A DNA stretch of 64,000 bases from contig NZ_JIAL01000001.1 in the NCBI RefSeq assembly GCF_000688455.1, positions 775,001 to 839,000 on the forward strand. Reading direction: 5' to 3'. The translations under genes were made by a program, and so were the position numbers. Source of the DNA: Pseudacidobacterium ailaaui (GTDB taxonomy: Bacteria > Acidobacteriota > Terriglobia > Terriglobales > Acidobacteriaceae). Within the stretch, counting starts at the first letter, position 1. Each line of letters begins with the position of its first letter. This document shows, in pieces, positions 1-8,239 of this stretch. The notes under the pieces were generated by a model, which saw only the letters and a list, made by a program, of their open reading frames with translations, was not told the DNA's origin and searched no databases.

Positions 1-87
1 GCATCCGGAAACGAAGCCCCGGAAGCAGAATGTTTCCCTCAGTTGAGAAACCTGCGCTATAAAGAAGCATCCGGAGACCCCATTACG

Positions 88-411
88 ATGGGAAATTCAC
101 TCAAGGCATTGGAAGACCAATACATCCTGCTGACGCAGCAGCTTTCCCTGCTGCTGGCCGCCTGCTCCTCTCAACAGGAGCGCGACCAGCTGATGACGCT
201 TTACGTCACATGCCGGCGGAACTACTGGAACAGCATCAATAAAATCTTCCATGATGACGACCCACGCATCACGGCCCTGATCGGTCAAATGCGCGAGGAG
301 CAGCAAAAGGTCCAGCATTGTATGCAGCAACTGGACCAGATAGCGCACGTTCTGGACATTCTGACAGAGGCCGTCAACATGGGAACGCAGCTGGCGTCAC
401 TCGCCGGTTAA
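88..411 (+). CDS. Small helical protein of unknown function
   Basis: A 107-residue protein, starting at ATG 88; an in-frame TTG at 43 is possible but has no better ribosome site. I do not recognise the family. The composition (many Gln, Glu and Leu, no signal peptide, no membrane segment) suggests a soluble, mostly alpha-helical or coiled-coil protein. Small proteins of this kind sometimes accompany two-component proteins, and its stop overlaps by four bases the stop of the convergent sensor kinase on the other strand. There is no partner gene on the same strand inside the window, so upstream context is unknown. That it is a real gene is inferred from codon pattern and the tight convergent packing. 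Confidence 0.55.
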   Translation: MGNSLKALEDQYILLTQQLSLLLAACSSQQERDQLMTLYVTCRRNYWNSINKIFHDDDPRITALIGQMREEQQKVQHCMQQLDQIAHVLDILTEAVNMGTQLASLAG

Positions 412-3400
412 TCTTCTCGCAGCATGGGGAAGAAGGCGGAAAATATCGTCCAGCTCCGCCCCGGTTCTGTAGAACTCCGTACGCGGAGTCGCCCTCCATG
501 CTTGGTCACAATGTCCTTGCATATCCAAAGCCCCAGCCCTGTGCCGACCTCCTCTTTCGTCGTAAAGAAGGGTTCAAAGATCCGGGTGCGGATTTCCGCA
601 GGAATCCCGGAGCCGGAATCAGCGACGGTGATTCGGACACCGCGCGGATGGCGGGCTTCCCTGATCCTGACCTGCACCGTACCTGGTCCCCGCATCGCAT
701 CGATGCTGTTTCCGATTAGGTTAATCAGAAGCTGCCGCACTTCTCCGGATACGGCCACCATCTCCGGGTCCTGGCGAACATCGGCGACGAGCTGAATGCG
801 CTTGTTCCGCGCCCGCGGCGTAAAGATGTGAATGACGGATTCCAGCAAGGCGCCGACCCGCATGGGAATGGCTGCGGTGGGCGCACGGGAGAAGCCCAGG
901 GTCTGGCGGGCCATCTCCGAGACGCGCGCCAGCTCCTCCTCGGCCCCGGCCAAATAATGCTCGACTTGCTGGTCTTCGGCCGTGTGCCTGGCCAGATAGA
1001 CGAGGTTGGTGGCTGCCTCCAGCGGGTTGTTGATCTCATGTGCGATGGTGGCTGCCAGCCGTCCCATGGAGGCCAGCCGCTCGCTGATCCGCAGGGCCTG
1101 CTCGGCCTTTTTCTTCTGTGTAATGTCCCGCAGGATCGTGGCGGCACCAATGATCTGTCCGGCCGCATTCCGGACTGGTGAAATGGTCAGGGACACATCG
1201 ACCCGCTCACCGGATTTGGCCAGCCGCACACTTTCAAATGTCTGGATACGCTGCCCTTGCCGCACCATGCTCATCAGCTGCAACTCCTGCCCATGCAGCT
1301 CGGGCGGAATCAGCTTGAAGACAGATTGCCCCAGGACCTCCTCTTCGGAATATCCGAAGATCCTTTCTGCCGCAGCATTCCAACTTGTGATGGTCCCATT
1401 CAGGTCTTTGCTGAGGATGGGATCTTCCGACCATTCGACAATGGCCGCCAGCGTGTTGCGCATCTGGGCCATATCGGCCTGCACCCGCATCTCACGCTCC
1501 CTGCTTTCGCGCCGCAGCCGGACCATGCGGAGATGGGTCCCTACACGAGCCAGCAGTTCCCGCGCAGTGAATGGCTTCACCAGGTAGTCGTCGGCGCCAG
1601 CATCAAGGCCCTCGACCCGCGCATCTTCTCCGGCGCGTGCGGAAAGCAGGATGACCGGCGTGCCCTCAAGCGATGGATCGCTGCGGATGGCCTTCAACAC
1701 ACCCAGTCCATCAAGTTTCGGCATCATGATGTCGGTGAGCACCAGCGCGGGACGCAATCGGGCAGCAGCTTCTACGGCCTGCTCTCCATCGGCAACGGTG
1801 TAGACATGGTATTTGTCCTGGAGCAGGCGGGTGATGTATTCGCGCATGTCGGCGTTATCATCGGCCAGAAGGACCAGTTCCCGTCCGTCCTCAGGGACCT
1901 CTTTGTCTTCACCGGTCCCCAGGATTTGCTTGCTCTCTGCAGGGGAGAAACTCTTTTCCGACGGACCGTCCAGCCAGCGGACTGCCTCTTCGACAAAGCC
2001 CTGGCTGAGAGCTTTAGCAGCAGCCTTCGCATTTCCCCGCCCCAAGTGCTGCCCCGACAGGTGCTCTTTGCCCTTTGGCAGAGACACAGTAAATGTGCTG
2101 CCCTGTCCTGGCGCGCTCTGCACATGAATTGCGCCTCCATGCAGCTTGACCAGTTCGCGCACCAAGGCAAGTCCGATGCCGGTGCCTTCATAGCTGCGCC
2201 CTTCTGCCCCGATGATGCGATGAAAGCGCTCAAAAATTTTGGGCAGCTCATCTTGTGGAATACCGACGCCGGTATCACGAACGGTGAGCTCCACCCTTTC
2301 TCCAGCATCGCGGAGGGCGACCTCTACCTCACCAGAATGTGTAAATTTGAACGCATTGGAGATGAGGTTCAGGACAACCTTTTCCCACATCTCGCGATCC
2401 ACATACGTTGCCCCCACAATCTCCTCACAAGAAACGCGGAAGCGCAGTCCGGCCTTTTCCATCGCCGAACGAAAGACGCTGGCAATGTCTTGGGTCAGAG
2501 CACACAAGTCTACAGGCTCGAAAACGGCCTGCATCCGGTTGGCCTCAATTTTTGAGAAGTCCAGCAGAGCATTGACCAGCTTCAGCAAGCGCAGTGCATT
2601 GCGTCGGGCAATTGTCAACCGTTCCACATCCTGGGGTAACAATCTCTGCTGTGCCTCATGGAGCATCTCTTCGATCGGGCCCAGCATCAGGGTCAGGGGT
2701 GTCCGGAACTCATGGCTGACATTGCTGAAAAAGTCTGTTTTGGCGCGGTCCAGTTCGGCCAGTGCCTCAGCCCTCTGCCGCTCTTTTTCATAAGCCTCGG
2801 CATTCGCAATGCCGGCGGAAATTTGCCCGGCCAGCAGCTTAAGAAAACCGCGATAACTCTCATCTACCCGGCGGAATGGGTTCAATCCCACTACCAGGAC
2901 CCCTGCGCGACCGGCGGGGCCGGAGGGCAGGATGGGTATGAGCGCGGCCCTCTCCGGTGCGCGGTCCCAGGCGCCGCAAGGCAGATCCCATGCCCGCGTG
3001 CGCAGATCCTCCAGCAGGCAGAACTCCTGTGAGTTCATGACTTCTCCTACCGGCCATACCGTCGTGTCTCTGGGCGAGATCTCTTCCGGAGCAAACGGGC
3101 TTCCCGGACGCACCTCGCTGGTAGAAGCAGCCAGCACGGCCTTGCCCTGTTCAAGCACATAGATCAAGGCAAAGCAGATGTCCTTGGCATTGGAGGAAAG
3201 GCCCTGGACAGCAATGCGGCAGGCATCCTGCCAGGTGCGCGCCTCAGCCATGCGTGCGGCAAGCTCTCCTAGAAGACCAATCTGCCGCTCACCAATGATG
3301 CGCTGCGTATCATCGGTGTTCGCACAGAGAATGCCGCCCACCCGCCCCTGTTCATCGGGAACAGGACTGTAAGAAAAGGTGTAGTAGGTCTCTTCCGGAT

Positions 3401-3812
3401 ATCCGTAGCGCTCCATGATGAGCATCAGGGCCTCATCATAGGTACCCTGATTGGAGTGCAGCGCCGATTCCGCCCGGGACTTGATCTGGTCCCAGATTTC
3501 ACGCCAGACGACAGAGGCAGGCAGCCCGAGCGCCCAAGGATGTTTTCCTCCCAGGATGCTGCGGTAAGCATCGTTGTACAGGTTGATCAGATGCTCTCCC
3601 CACCATACAAACATGGGCTGACGTGAGGTGAGCACAATCCGGATTGTGGTCTTCAGGTTCTGCGGCCAAGCCGTTACCGGACCAAGCGGAGTAGCCGCCC
3701 AGTCCTTTTGCTGCATCAGTGCGCCTAGTTCCCCGCCACCTGCAAACAGACCTGCTTCGTTGTCTGACCACTGCACTGGTTGGTCTACGGTCTTTTGGGC
3801 ACTTGCCTCCAT
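408..3812 (-). CDS. Hybrid sensor histidine kinase with two kinase modules
   Basis: A cytoplasmic multidomain signalling kinase of about 1134 residues. Visible domains in order: an N-terminal PAS-like sensor (about 20-170), a GAF-like domain (about 185-340), a HisKA dimerisation helix with phosphoacceptor H367 in SHEFRTPL, an HATPase domain (about 470-590), a receiver domain with phosphoacceptor D694 in DIMMPKLDG, a PAS domain (about 775-890), a second HisKA with H925 in AHEINNP, and a second HATPase ending at the C-terminus. No transmembrane segment is evident, so the signal is probably intracellular. I chose ATG 3812 because AAAGGAAG lies just upstream; an ATG at 3857 would add 15 residues but has no ribosome site. 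The double kinase layout implies internal phosphorelay. No output regulator is adjacent, so the target is unknown. Confidence 0.9.
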   Translation of the reverse strand: MEASAQKTVDQPVQWSDNEAGLFAGGGELGALMQQKDWAATPLGPVTAWPQNLKTTIRIVLTSRQPMFVWWGEHLINLYNDAYRSILGGKHPWALGLPASVVWREIWDQIKSRAESALHSNQGTYDEALMLIMERYGYPEETYYTFSYSPVPDEQGRVGGILCANTDDTQRIIGERQIGLLGELAARMAEARTWQDACRIAVQGLSSNAKDICFALIYVLEQGKAVLAASTSEVRPGSPFAPEEISPRDTTVWPVGEVMNSQEFCLLEDLRTRAWDLPCGAWDRAPERAALIPILPSGPAGRAGVLVVGLNPFRRVDESYRGFLKLLAGQISAGIANAEAYEKERQRAEALAELDRAKTDFFSNVSHEFRTPLTLMLGPIEEMLHEAQQRLLPQDVERLTIARRNALRLLKLVNALLDFSKIEANRMQAVFEPVDLCALTQDIASVFRSAMEKAGLRFRVSCEEIVGATYVDREMWEKVVLNLISNAFKFTHSGEVEVALRDAGERVELTVRDTGVGIPQDELPKIFERFHRIIGAEGRSYEGTGIGLALVRELVKLHGGAIHVQSAPGQGSTFTVSLPKGKEHLSGQHLGRGNAKAAAKALSQGFVEEAVRWLDGPSEKSFSPAESKQILGTGEDKEVPEDGRELVLLADDNADMREYITRLLQDKYHVYTVADGEQAVEAAARLRPALVLTDIMMPKLDGLGVLKAIRSDPSLEGTPVILLSARAGEDARVEGLDAGADDYLVKPFTARELLARVGTHLRMVRLRRESREREMRVQADMAQMRNTLAAIVEWSEDPILSKDLNGTITSWNAAAERIFGYSEEEVLGQSVFKLIPPELHGQELQLMSMVRQGQRIQTFESVRLAKSGERVDVSLTISPVRNAAGQIIGAATILRDITQKKKAEQALRISERLASMGRLAATIAHEINNPLEAATNLVYLARHTAEDQQVEHYLAGAEEELARVSEMARQTLGFSRAPTAAIPMRVGALLESVIHIFTPRARNKRIQLVADVRQDPEMVAVSGEVRQLLINLIGNSIDAMRGPGTVQVRIREARHPRGVRITVADSGSGIPAEIRTRIFEPFFTTKEEVGTGLGLWICKDIVTKHGGRLRVRSSTEPGRSWTIFSAFFPMLRED

Positions 3813-4038
3813 GGAGCTTGCTTCCTTTACGTACCCGGGTCCGGGGTCTGCATCCATACAACGATGAGTAGAAACATGTTAGATGCGGATGCCTGGTTTC
3901 GTGCCGTTCTTTTTCGGGCTGCTCCTCGTGGTCTTTTTTATCCCTTATCATGAATGAAAATGAATTGGGATCATGGGGGTTCCCCCTTGCGGGTTTCCAC
4001 CTTTGCAACGCCCGGGCGATCCATGCCTGCACCGATAG

Positions 4039-4722
4039 CTACGGCTGCTGCGGCTGCGCACTCTGCTGCGTGCTTGGATTGTTGTTCGACGTAGCAGATG
4101 CCTTCTTTTTGTGCCGCACCGTAGCCTTTGCTGGTCCATTGTCTACGACCACGGTCTTGGGAGGCGCAGCCTGGGCTGCTGCCTTCTGAACGGCCGCCTG
4201 CAAGGAGGCCAGCCTGCTCTCGGTATTTTTTGATGTGGCAAGAATTGTCTCGGCCAGATGCGTACGCCCGTTTTCCAGATGCTCCAGTGCGGAAGACAAC
4301 CGGGATACTTCGGTTGCGGGAGCACTTGTGCTGGCAGTCTGCGTGATGCGCAGCAGCACATCGTAAAGCGCGTCGATATTGCGGTAGACGGGAAAAACGG
4401 CCGCCACAGAAGAGGGAGCATGATCGGCCTGCGCCAGCAGTCCGGGTAGCGTCGCACTCAGGTCTTTTTGAATGGAATCCACATTCTGTTGTGTGGCAAC
4501 CTTCACCTCGCCGGAGGCCCTCCAATGGGAGGGATTGATGGATGCGACGGCCTGGCCTACTTCCTCAAGCGGTCCCCGAAGCAGCTCCGAGGCCTTGGGC
4601 ACGGGCGGAAAAGATTCTCCAGATTCGGCCAGAGGGGCCTGGGCCCAGGCGGGGGAAATCAGCATCAGAGCGCAGCAAAAATACAGGGCCCTGCTCTTCC
4701 ATTTTAGTTCTATACGGACCAT
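4039..4722 (-). CDS. Secreted protein of unknown function with basic C-terminus
   Basis: A 227-residue protein starting at ATG 4722 (a TTG at 4761 is in frame but less likely). Residues 1-28 form a signal peptide: basic start, hydrophobic core, then SPAWAQA as a likely cleavage site. The mature part is rich in Ala, Ser and Gln and mostly helical, followed by a Lys-rich stretch (RHKKKAS) and a low-complexity Ser/Asn/Gln tail. I recognise no catalytic motif. It lies upstream of the sensor kinase gene on the same strand, 226 bases away, so a link to it is possible but not shown. The IS256 element ends only 53 bases before this start codon, so its native promoter may be cut or replaced. Confidence 0.65.
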   Translation of the reverse strand: MVRIELKWKSRALYFCCALMLISPAWAQAPLAESGESFPPVPKASELLRGPLEEVGQAVASINPSHWRASGEVKVATQQNVDSIQKDLSATLPGLLAQADHAPSSVAAVFPVYRNIDALYDVLLRITQTASTSAPATEVSRLSSALEHLENGRTHLAETILATSKNTESRLASLQAAVQKAAAQAAPPKTVVVDNGPAKATVRHKKKASATSNNNPSTQQSAQPQQP

Positions 4723-4766
4723 ACCACTCCGGATGCCCGGAACCCCCTCCTGGTTGTTCAAGATAC

Positions 4767-4775
4767 TGCAATGCA
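4767..4775. repeat. Left target-site duplication of the IS256 element
   Basis: TGCAATGCA, repeated exactly at 6065-6073 on the other side of the element. The sequence is itself palindromic apart from the central base, which may reflect a preferred target. Confidence 0.9.
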
Positions 4776-6064
4776 GGTGACGTAACTTCGATTGTGTAAA
4801 AGGCAGGAGGGTGTAAGGTGGCTTTGGCCTGACGAGCTAAAGCCGAACTTGAAAAGGAGCCTTACACCCATGGCGAAGATTGTATCGATCACCGAGCATT
4901 TTCAGCACTTCTTGACCAACCTGAAGGAGAGCTTCTGGGGCGACCTGGAGCAGAAGACGCAGGTGGCCTGGAAGCGATTTCTGGAAGCGGAATCGGAGCG
5001 GTTGCGCGATCAGTATGCAGTTTGGGACAGCTACGAACGGGGAACGCGCAAGCCGGGACAGTACCGTAACGGCTATTACGAGAGGGATTTTGTGACCCGC
5101 TTCGGCACCATCCGGCTGCGCGTGGCGCGGGCCCGCGGCAAGAGCTTTCTTCCCCGGGCGATGGAGAAGTTCCAACGCCGGGCGCCGGAGCTGGCCATAC
5201 TCATCCGGGAGGCGTTTCTGCGCGGCATCTCTACCCGCCAGGTGGGTCGGCTGGTGGCCACTTTGACGGGCGAGACGATCAGTGCCCAGACCGTCTCGCG
5301 GCTGACGCGTGATCTGGATCAGGCGGTGCGGGAGTTTCATCGAGCCGCCCTGCAGGACGAATGGGCTTACCTGTTTCTGGATGGCGTGGCGTTGAAGGTG
5401 CGCCGGCCGGCGGGACGGCAGCATGTGCAGATGCTGGTGGCCTACGGCGTGCGCCGGGACGGCACCCGGCAACTGCTCGGCTTTCTGCGCACCCAGGGTG
5501 AGGGTCAGGCTCACTGGGAGGCGTTGCTTGAGGATCTCTACCGGCGCGGTCTGAAGGGCGACAAGCTGCTGCTGATCGTCACCGACGGCTGCCCCGGATT
5601 GGCTGCCGCCATCCAGACCGTCTATCCCCGCGTAGCCCATCAACGCTGCTGGGTGCACAAGATGCGCAATATCCTCGACAAGGTGCGCAAGCGCGACCAT
5701 GATGCCGTCAAGCTGGATGCCCAGGCCATCTATCTGGCCGATAGCCGCCGTCAGGCCGAGGCTGCCGCGCGCGCCTTCAGCCGCCGCTGGCGCCGGGAAT
5801 ATCCCACCATGGTGCGGCAACTGGAACGCGATCTGCCCGACCTGCTGGTCTTCTACCATTTTCCCAAGCACCTGTGGCGCAAGCTGCGCACCACCAACAT
5901 CATTGAACGCTGCTTCGTCGAAGTGCGTCGAAGAACCAGGCCCATGGTTTGCTTCGTCAACGTGCAGTCCGTGGACCGAATCATCTACTCCATCTTCCAG
6001 AGATTCAATCTGGAATGGAAAAACCGCACCCTCCGCGTATTTACACAAGCAGCTTGACGTCACC
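4776..6064 (+). mobile_element. IS256-family insertion sequence, complete
   Basis: A 1289-bp element with all expected parts. Its ends match as inverted repeats: both begin GGTGACGT and about 27 of the first 38 positions agree between the left end and the reverse complement of the right end. Directly outside each end is the same 9-bp sequence TGCAATGCA (4767-4775 and 6065-6073), which I read as the target-site duplication; 8-9 bp duplications are normal for IS256 relatives. The single open reading frame is intact and its stop lies inside the right inverted repeat. Exact duplication plus intact transposase argues for a recent insertion. Confidence 0.95.
4870..6057 (+). CDS. IS256-family transposase
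   Basis: A 395-residue DDE transposase (Transposase_mut family), which cuts and moves the surrounding element. The start ATG 4870 has AAGGAG about ten bases before it; an upstream in-frame start at 4792 would run through the inverted repeat and is unlikely. The catalytic acidic residues are visible in family context: the first Asp in LFLDGVALKV, the second in LLIVTDGCPG and the Glu in NIIERCFVEVRRRTRPM near the C-terminus. The conserved HQRCWVHKMRN block typical of the family is also present. The gene is full length with no frameshift, so the element is probably able to transpose. Confidence 0.95.
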   Translation: MAKIVSITEHFQHFLTNLKESFWGDLEQKTQVAWKRFLEAESERLRDQYAVWDSYERGTRKPGQYRNGYYERDFVTRFGTIRLRVARARGKSFLPRAMEKFQRRAPELAILIREAFLRGISTRQVGRLVATLTGETISAQTVSRLTRDLDQAVREFHRAALQDEWAYLFLDGVALKVRRPAGRQHVQMLVAYGVRRDGTRQLLGFLRTQGEGQAHWEALLEDLYRRGLKGDKLLLIVTDGCPGLAAAIQTVYPRVAHQRCWVHKMRNILDKVRKRDHDAVKLDAQAIYLADSRRQAEAAARAFSRRWRREYPTMVRQLERDLPDLLVFYHFPKHLWRKLRTTNIIERCFVEVRRRTRPMVCFVNVQSVDRIIYSIFQRFNLEWKNRTLRVFTQAA

Positions 6065-6073
6065 TGCAATGCA
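6065..6073. repeat. Right target-site duplication of the IS256 element
   Basis: TGCAATGCA, the second copy of the 9-bp duplication found at 4767-4775. Confidence 0.9.
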
Positions 6074-6130
6074 AACCAGTTTGACGAAAAGTCTTTTGTC
6101 AAAGAAAATGATAGAAGACCTTCCGCATGT

Positions 6131-6206
6131 GGGCCTGTGGCGCAGCTGGGAGCGCGCTTCCATGGCATGGAAGAGGTCGTCGGTTCGATCCCGACCAGGT
6201 CCACCA
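6131..6206 (+). tRNA. tRNA-Ala (anticodon GGC)
   Basis: A 76-base cloverleaf with encoded CCA. The acceptor stem pairs GGGCCTG with CAGGTCC and keeps the G3-U70 wobble pair that is the alanine identity element. The anticodon stem CTTCC/GGAAG encloses loop ATGGCAT with anticodon GGC. The T arm carries GGTTCGATCC. It lies 57 bases beyond the right duplication of the IS256 element. Confidence 0.97.
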
Positions 6207-6290
6207 AAAGCTACAGCCAGACCAAAAGCACGGTTTACGATGTCGCTTTACCGACGCCGAGAAATACTCTGGGATTTGTCGTCCCTGAGT

Positions 6291-6335
6291 GCTGAAATTT
6301 TGTTTATTTTTTATAAAAAATAAAAATATTTCAGC
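6291..6335 (+). terminator. Long A+T-rich hairpin after tRNA-Ala
   Basis: GCTGAAAT on the left pairs with ATTTCAGC on the right, and the inner T-rich and A-rich arms extend the stem to about 20 base pairs with few mismatches. A short T-rich run follows on the + strand (TATCTTTTT). It lies about 85 bases downstream of the tRNA, so it most likely ends that transcript; the near-symmetric A/T arms could act in both directions. Confidence 0.6.
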
Positions 6336-6425
6336 TATCTTTTTCCCTGTTCGTGCTATCAAAGAACCAGGATGCTATAAAAGCTGTCTACCCGAGCATC
6401 CGAATCCTCAGGCGCGATTACTCCT

Positions 6426-6836
6426 TTGAATACAAAGAGCAAAACACGAGGCGCTTTTCCCCGAGTCACGTTATTTCTGTTTGGGCTTGCCTTCTGTGTT
6501 TTTACCTGGGGTCTGCAATACAAACTTTCTCTGTATCACGCTCCCCATACCGTCGAGAGTACTTTGCCCAAGGCAAAGCTCATCTCGAAGGACGAACAGA
6601 ATCCTGCCACGCAGAACGTCCTGGTCACCAACCATGAACCTTCGTCTAAGAGCGTAAAAGCTCTGCTTCTGGGTTCATTTTTCTCTTTTCTGCTGGCGTG
6701 GCAAATCTTGTCCAGTCTGCGATCGCTTTTCGGCGCCCGTTCCAGGTCCTGGATGCGATGCTTTTCCCTCAAGCGTCTTCCGGACTGGGTAAGTCTGACC
6801 GCGTTTTCTTTCCGCCCTCCCCCAATCGCCGCCTGA
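6426..6836 (+). CDS. Small membrane protein of unknown function
   Basis: A 136-residue protein with two predicted membrane helices, at about residues 14-33 and 76-96, separated by a polar loop of roughly 40 residues and followed by a basic, Ser/Arg-rich tail that is probably cytoplasmic. The only suitable start is TTG 6426; no strong ribosome site is seen, which lowers confidence. I do not recognise the family. It lies between the tRNA-Ala terminator and the efflux operon on the same strand; the 128-base gap to the next gene and the lack of overlap suggest it is a separate transcript. Confidence 0.5.
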   Translation: MNTKSKTRGAFPRVTLFLFGLAFCVFTWGLQYKLSLYHAPHTVESTLPKAKLISKDEQNPATQNVLVTNHEPSSKSVKALLLGSFFSFLLAWQILSSLRSLFGARSRSWMRCFSLKRLPDWVSLTAFSFRPPPIAA

Positions 6837-6964
6837 CCGGCAATTTTTCTATGCATTCTTGATGCTGTAGTGTAACGCGGATAGATTGAGGCCGCGGAAA
6901 CTCTACAGGGGTATCTCCCATCAGGAACGACTCCGCACAAACCATTTGTTTAAAGGGCCACTCC

Positions 6965-8239
6965 ATGTTGAAAAGGTGTGTTTCTGATATGCGAAAGCAT
7001 ACTGTTTCGATCCTCGCCGCAGGGCTCTCTCTGTCTGCCGCTTTCAGTCTCACGGCATGTAGCTCCAAGGCCAAGAGCACGGAAGCGAAGGCCGCGGAGA
7101 TCCCCTCGGCCAGTGTCACGACTGTGACGCGCGGGACCATCACCCACACACTCAATCTGGCAGGACAGTTCCAGCCCTATCAGGTTGTGGACGTTCACGC
7201 CAAGGTTTCCGGATATATCAAGCACATTTATGTAGATATTGGCGACAAGGTAAGACAGGGTCAGGTCCTCGCCATACTTGAGGTCCCCGAGCTTGACGCA
7301 CAATACCAGGGGACTGTGGCAGAAGTTGCCCATAGTCAGGATGAAATTACGCGTGCCCAGCACGAGGTCTCCCGCGCGGAGGCCGAGCACGCAGCCTTGC
7401 ACGCTGACTACCAGCGGCTTAAGCAGGCGGCAGCGGCACAGCCTGGACTGATCGCGCAACAGGAACTGGATGACGCGCAATCCAAAGACCTCGCATCAGA
7501 GGCCCGGGTAGATGCAGCCAAGGCCGCCCTGGCGGCGGCCAAACAGCAATCTGCTGTTGCTGCGGCCAATCACGAGAGGGTCAGCGACCTGGTGGCCTAT
7601 ACCAAAGTCACCGCCCCGCTGAATGGCGTCATCATCTGGCGCTATGCAGATACGGGCGCTTTGATTCAGGCCGGAACGTCCTCCGACGTCCAGTCCCTGC
7701 CCATCGTCAAGCTCTCGCAAAGCGACCTTCTCCGCCTCCGCCTGCCTGTACCGGAAGATGCAGTGCAATTCATCCATGAGGGTGCACTCGTCAACGTACG
7801 GGTGGACGCGGTCAATCGTACTCTGGTGGGAAAAGTGGTCCGCTTTACGCGGAATGTAAGCCTTGCTACCCGGACCATGGAAACAGAAATCGATGTCGAA
7901 AATAAAGACCTGTCTCTCTCTCCTGGCATGTATGCGAATGCCACGCTTGAACTGGAACGCAGAGAGAATGTGCTGACCGTTCCGTTACAGGCTGTCATCA
8001 AAAACGGAAACCAGAACAGCGTGCTGGTTGTTAATCGTCAGAACCGCGTGGAATCCCGCAATGTTCAGCTTGGACTACAGGGCTCTCTACTGGCCGAGGT
8101 GAAGAGCGGCCTTTCCGAAGGCGACCGCGTCATCACTGGCGGTCAGTCGAAGTATCAGATTGGCGAGGAGGTGCAGCCGCAATTCCAGCCTGAGCCAACC
8201 ATGGACACCAATGCTGAGCAGGGAGATGGAGGGCAATAA
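6965..8239 (+). CDS. RND efflux periplasmic adaptor (membrane fusion lipoprotein)
   Basis: The adaptor of a tripartite efflux pump, joining the inner-membrane RND pump to the outer-membrane channel. The 424-residue protein has an N-terminal signal with lipobox-like LTAC (mature Cys near residue 32, if the first ATG is used), so it is probably lipid-anchored in the periplasm. A barrel-sandwich half (YQVVDVHAKVSGYIKHIYVDIGDKVRQGQVLA) is followed by a long Ala/Gln-rich coiled-coil hairpin (about residues 105-200) and then beta-barrel and membrane-proximal domains (SPGMYANATL, EGDRVITGG). An in-frame ATG at 6989 is an alternative start. Its stop TAA overlaps by one base the ATG of the first pump gene, showing tight translational coupling. 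Confidence 0.92.
   Translation: MLKRCVSDMRKHTVSILAAGLSLSAAFSLTACSSKAKSTEAKAAEIPSASVTTVTRGTITHTLNLAGQFQPYQVVDVHAKVSGYIKHIYVDIGDKVRQGQVLAILEVPELDAQYQGTVAEVAHSQDEITRAQHEVSRAEAEHAALHADYQRLKQAAAAQPGLIAQQELDDAQSKDLASEARVDAAKAALAAAKQQSAVAAANHERVSDLVAYTKVTAPLNGVIIWRYADTGALIQAGTSSDVQSLPIVKLSQSDLLRLRLPVPEDAVQFIHEGALVNVRVDAVNRTLVGKVVRFTRNVSLATRTMETEIDVENKDLSLSPGMYANATLELERRENVLTVPLQAVIKNGNQNSVLVVNRQNRVESRNVQLGLQGSLLAEVKSGLSEGDRVITGGQSKYQIGEEVQPQFQPEPTMDTNAEQGDGGQ

Noticed and set aside
1257-2555. 432-residue open frame on the + strand
   Set aside because: Antisense shadow of the hybrid sensor kinase, whose domains are unmistakable.
4837-6207. 456-residue open frame on the - strand
   Set aside because: It lies antisense to the intact IS256 transposase, has no ribosome site or family similarity, and exists because of the high G+C third positions of the real gene.
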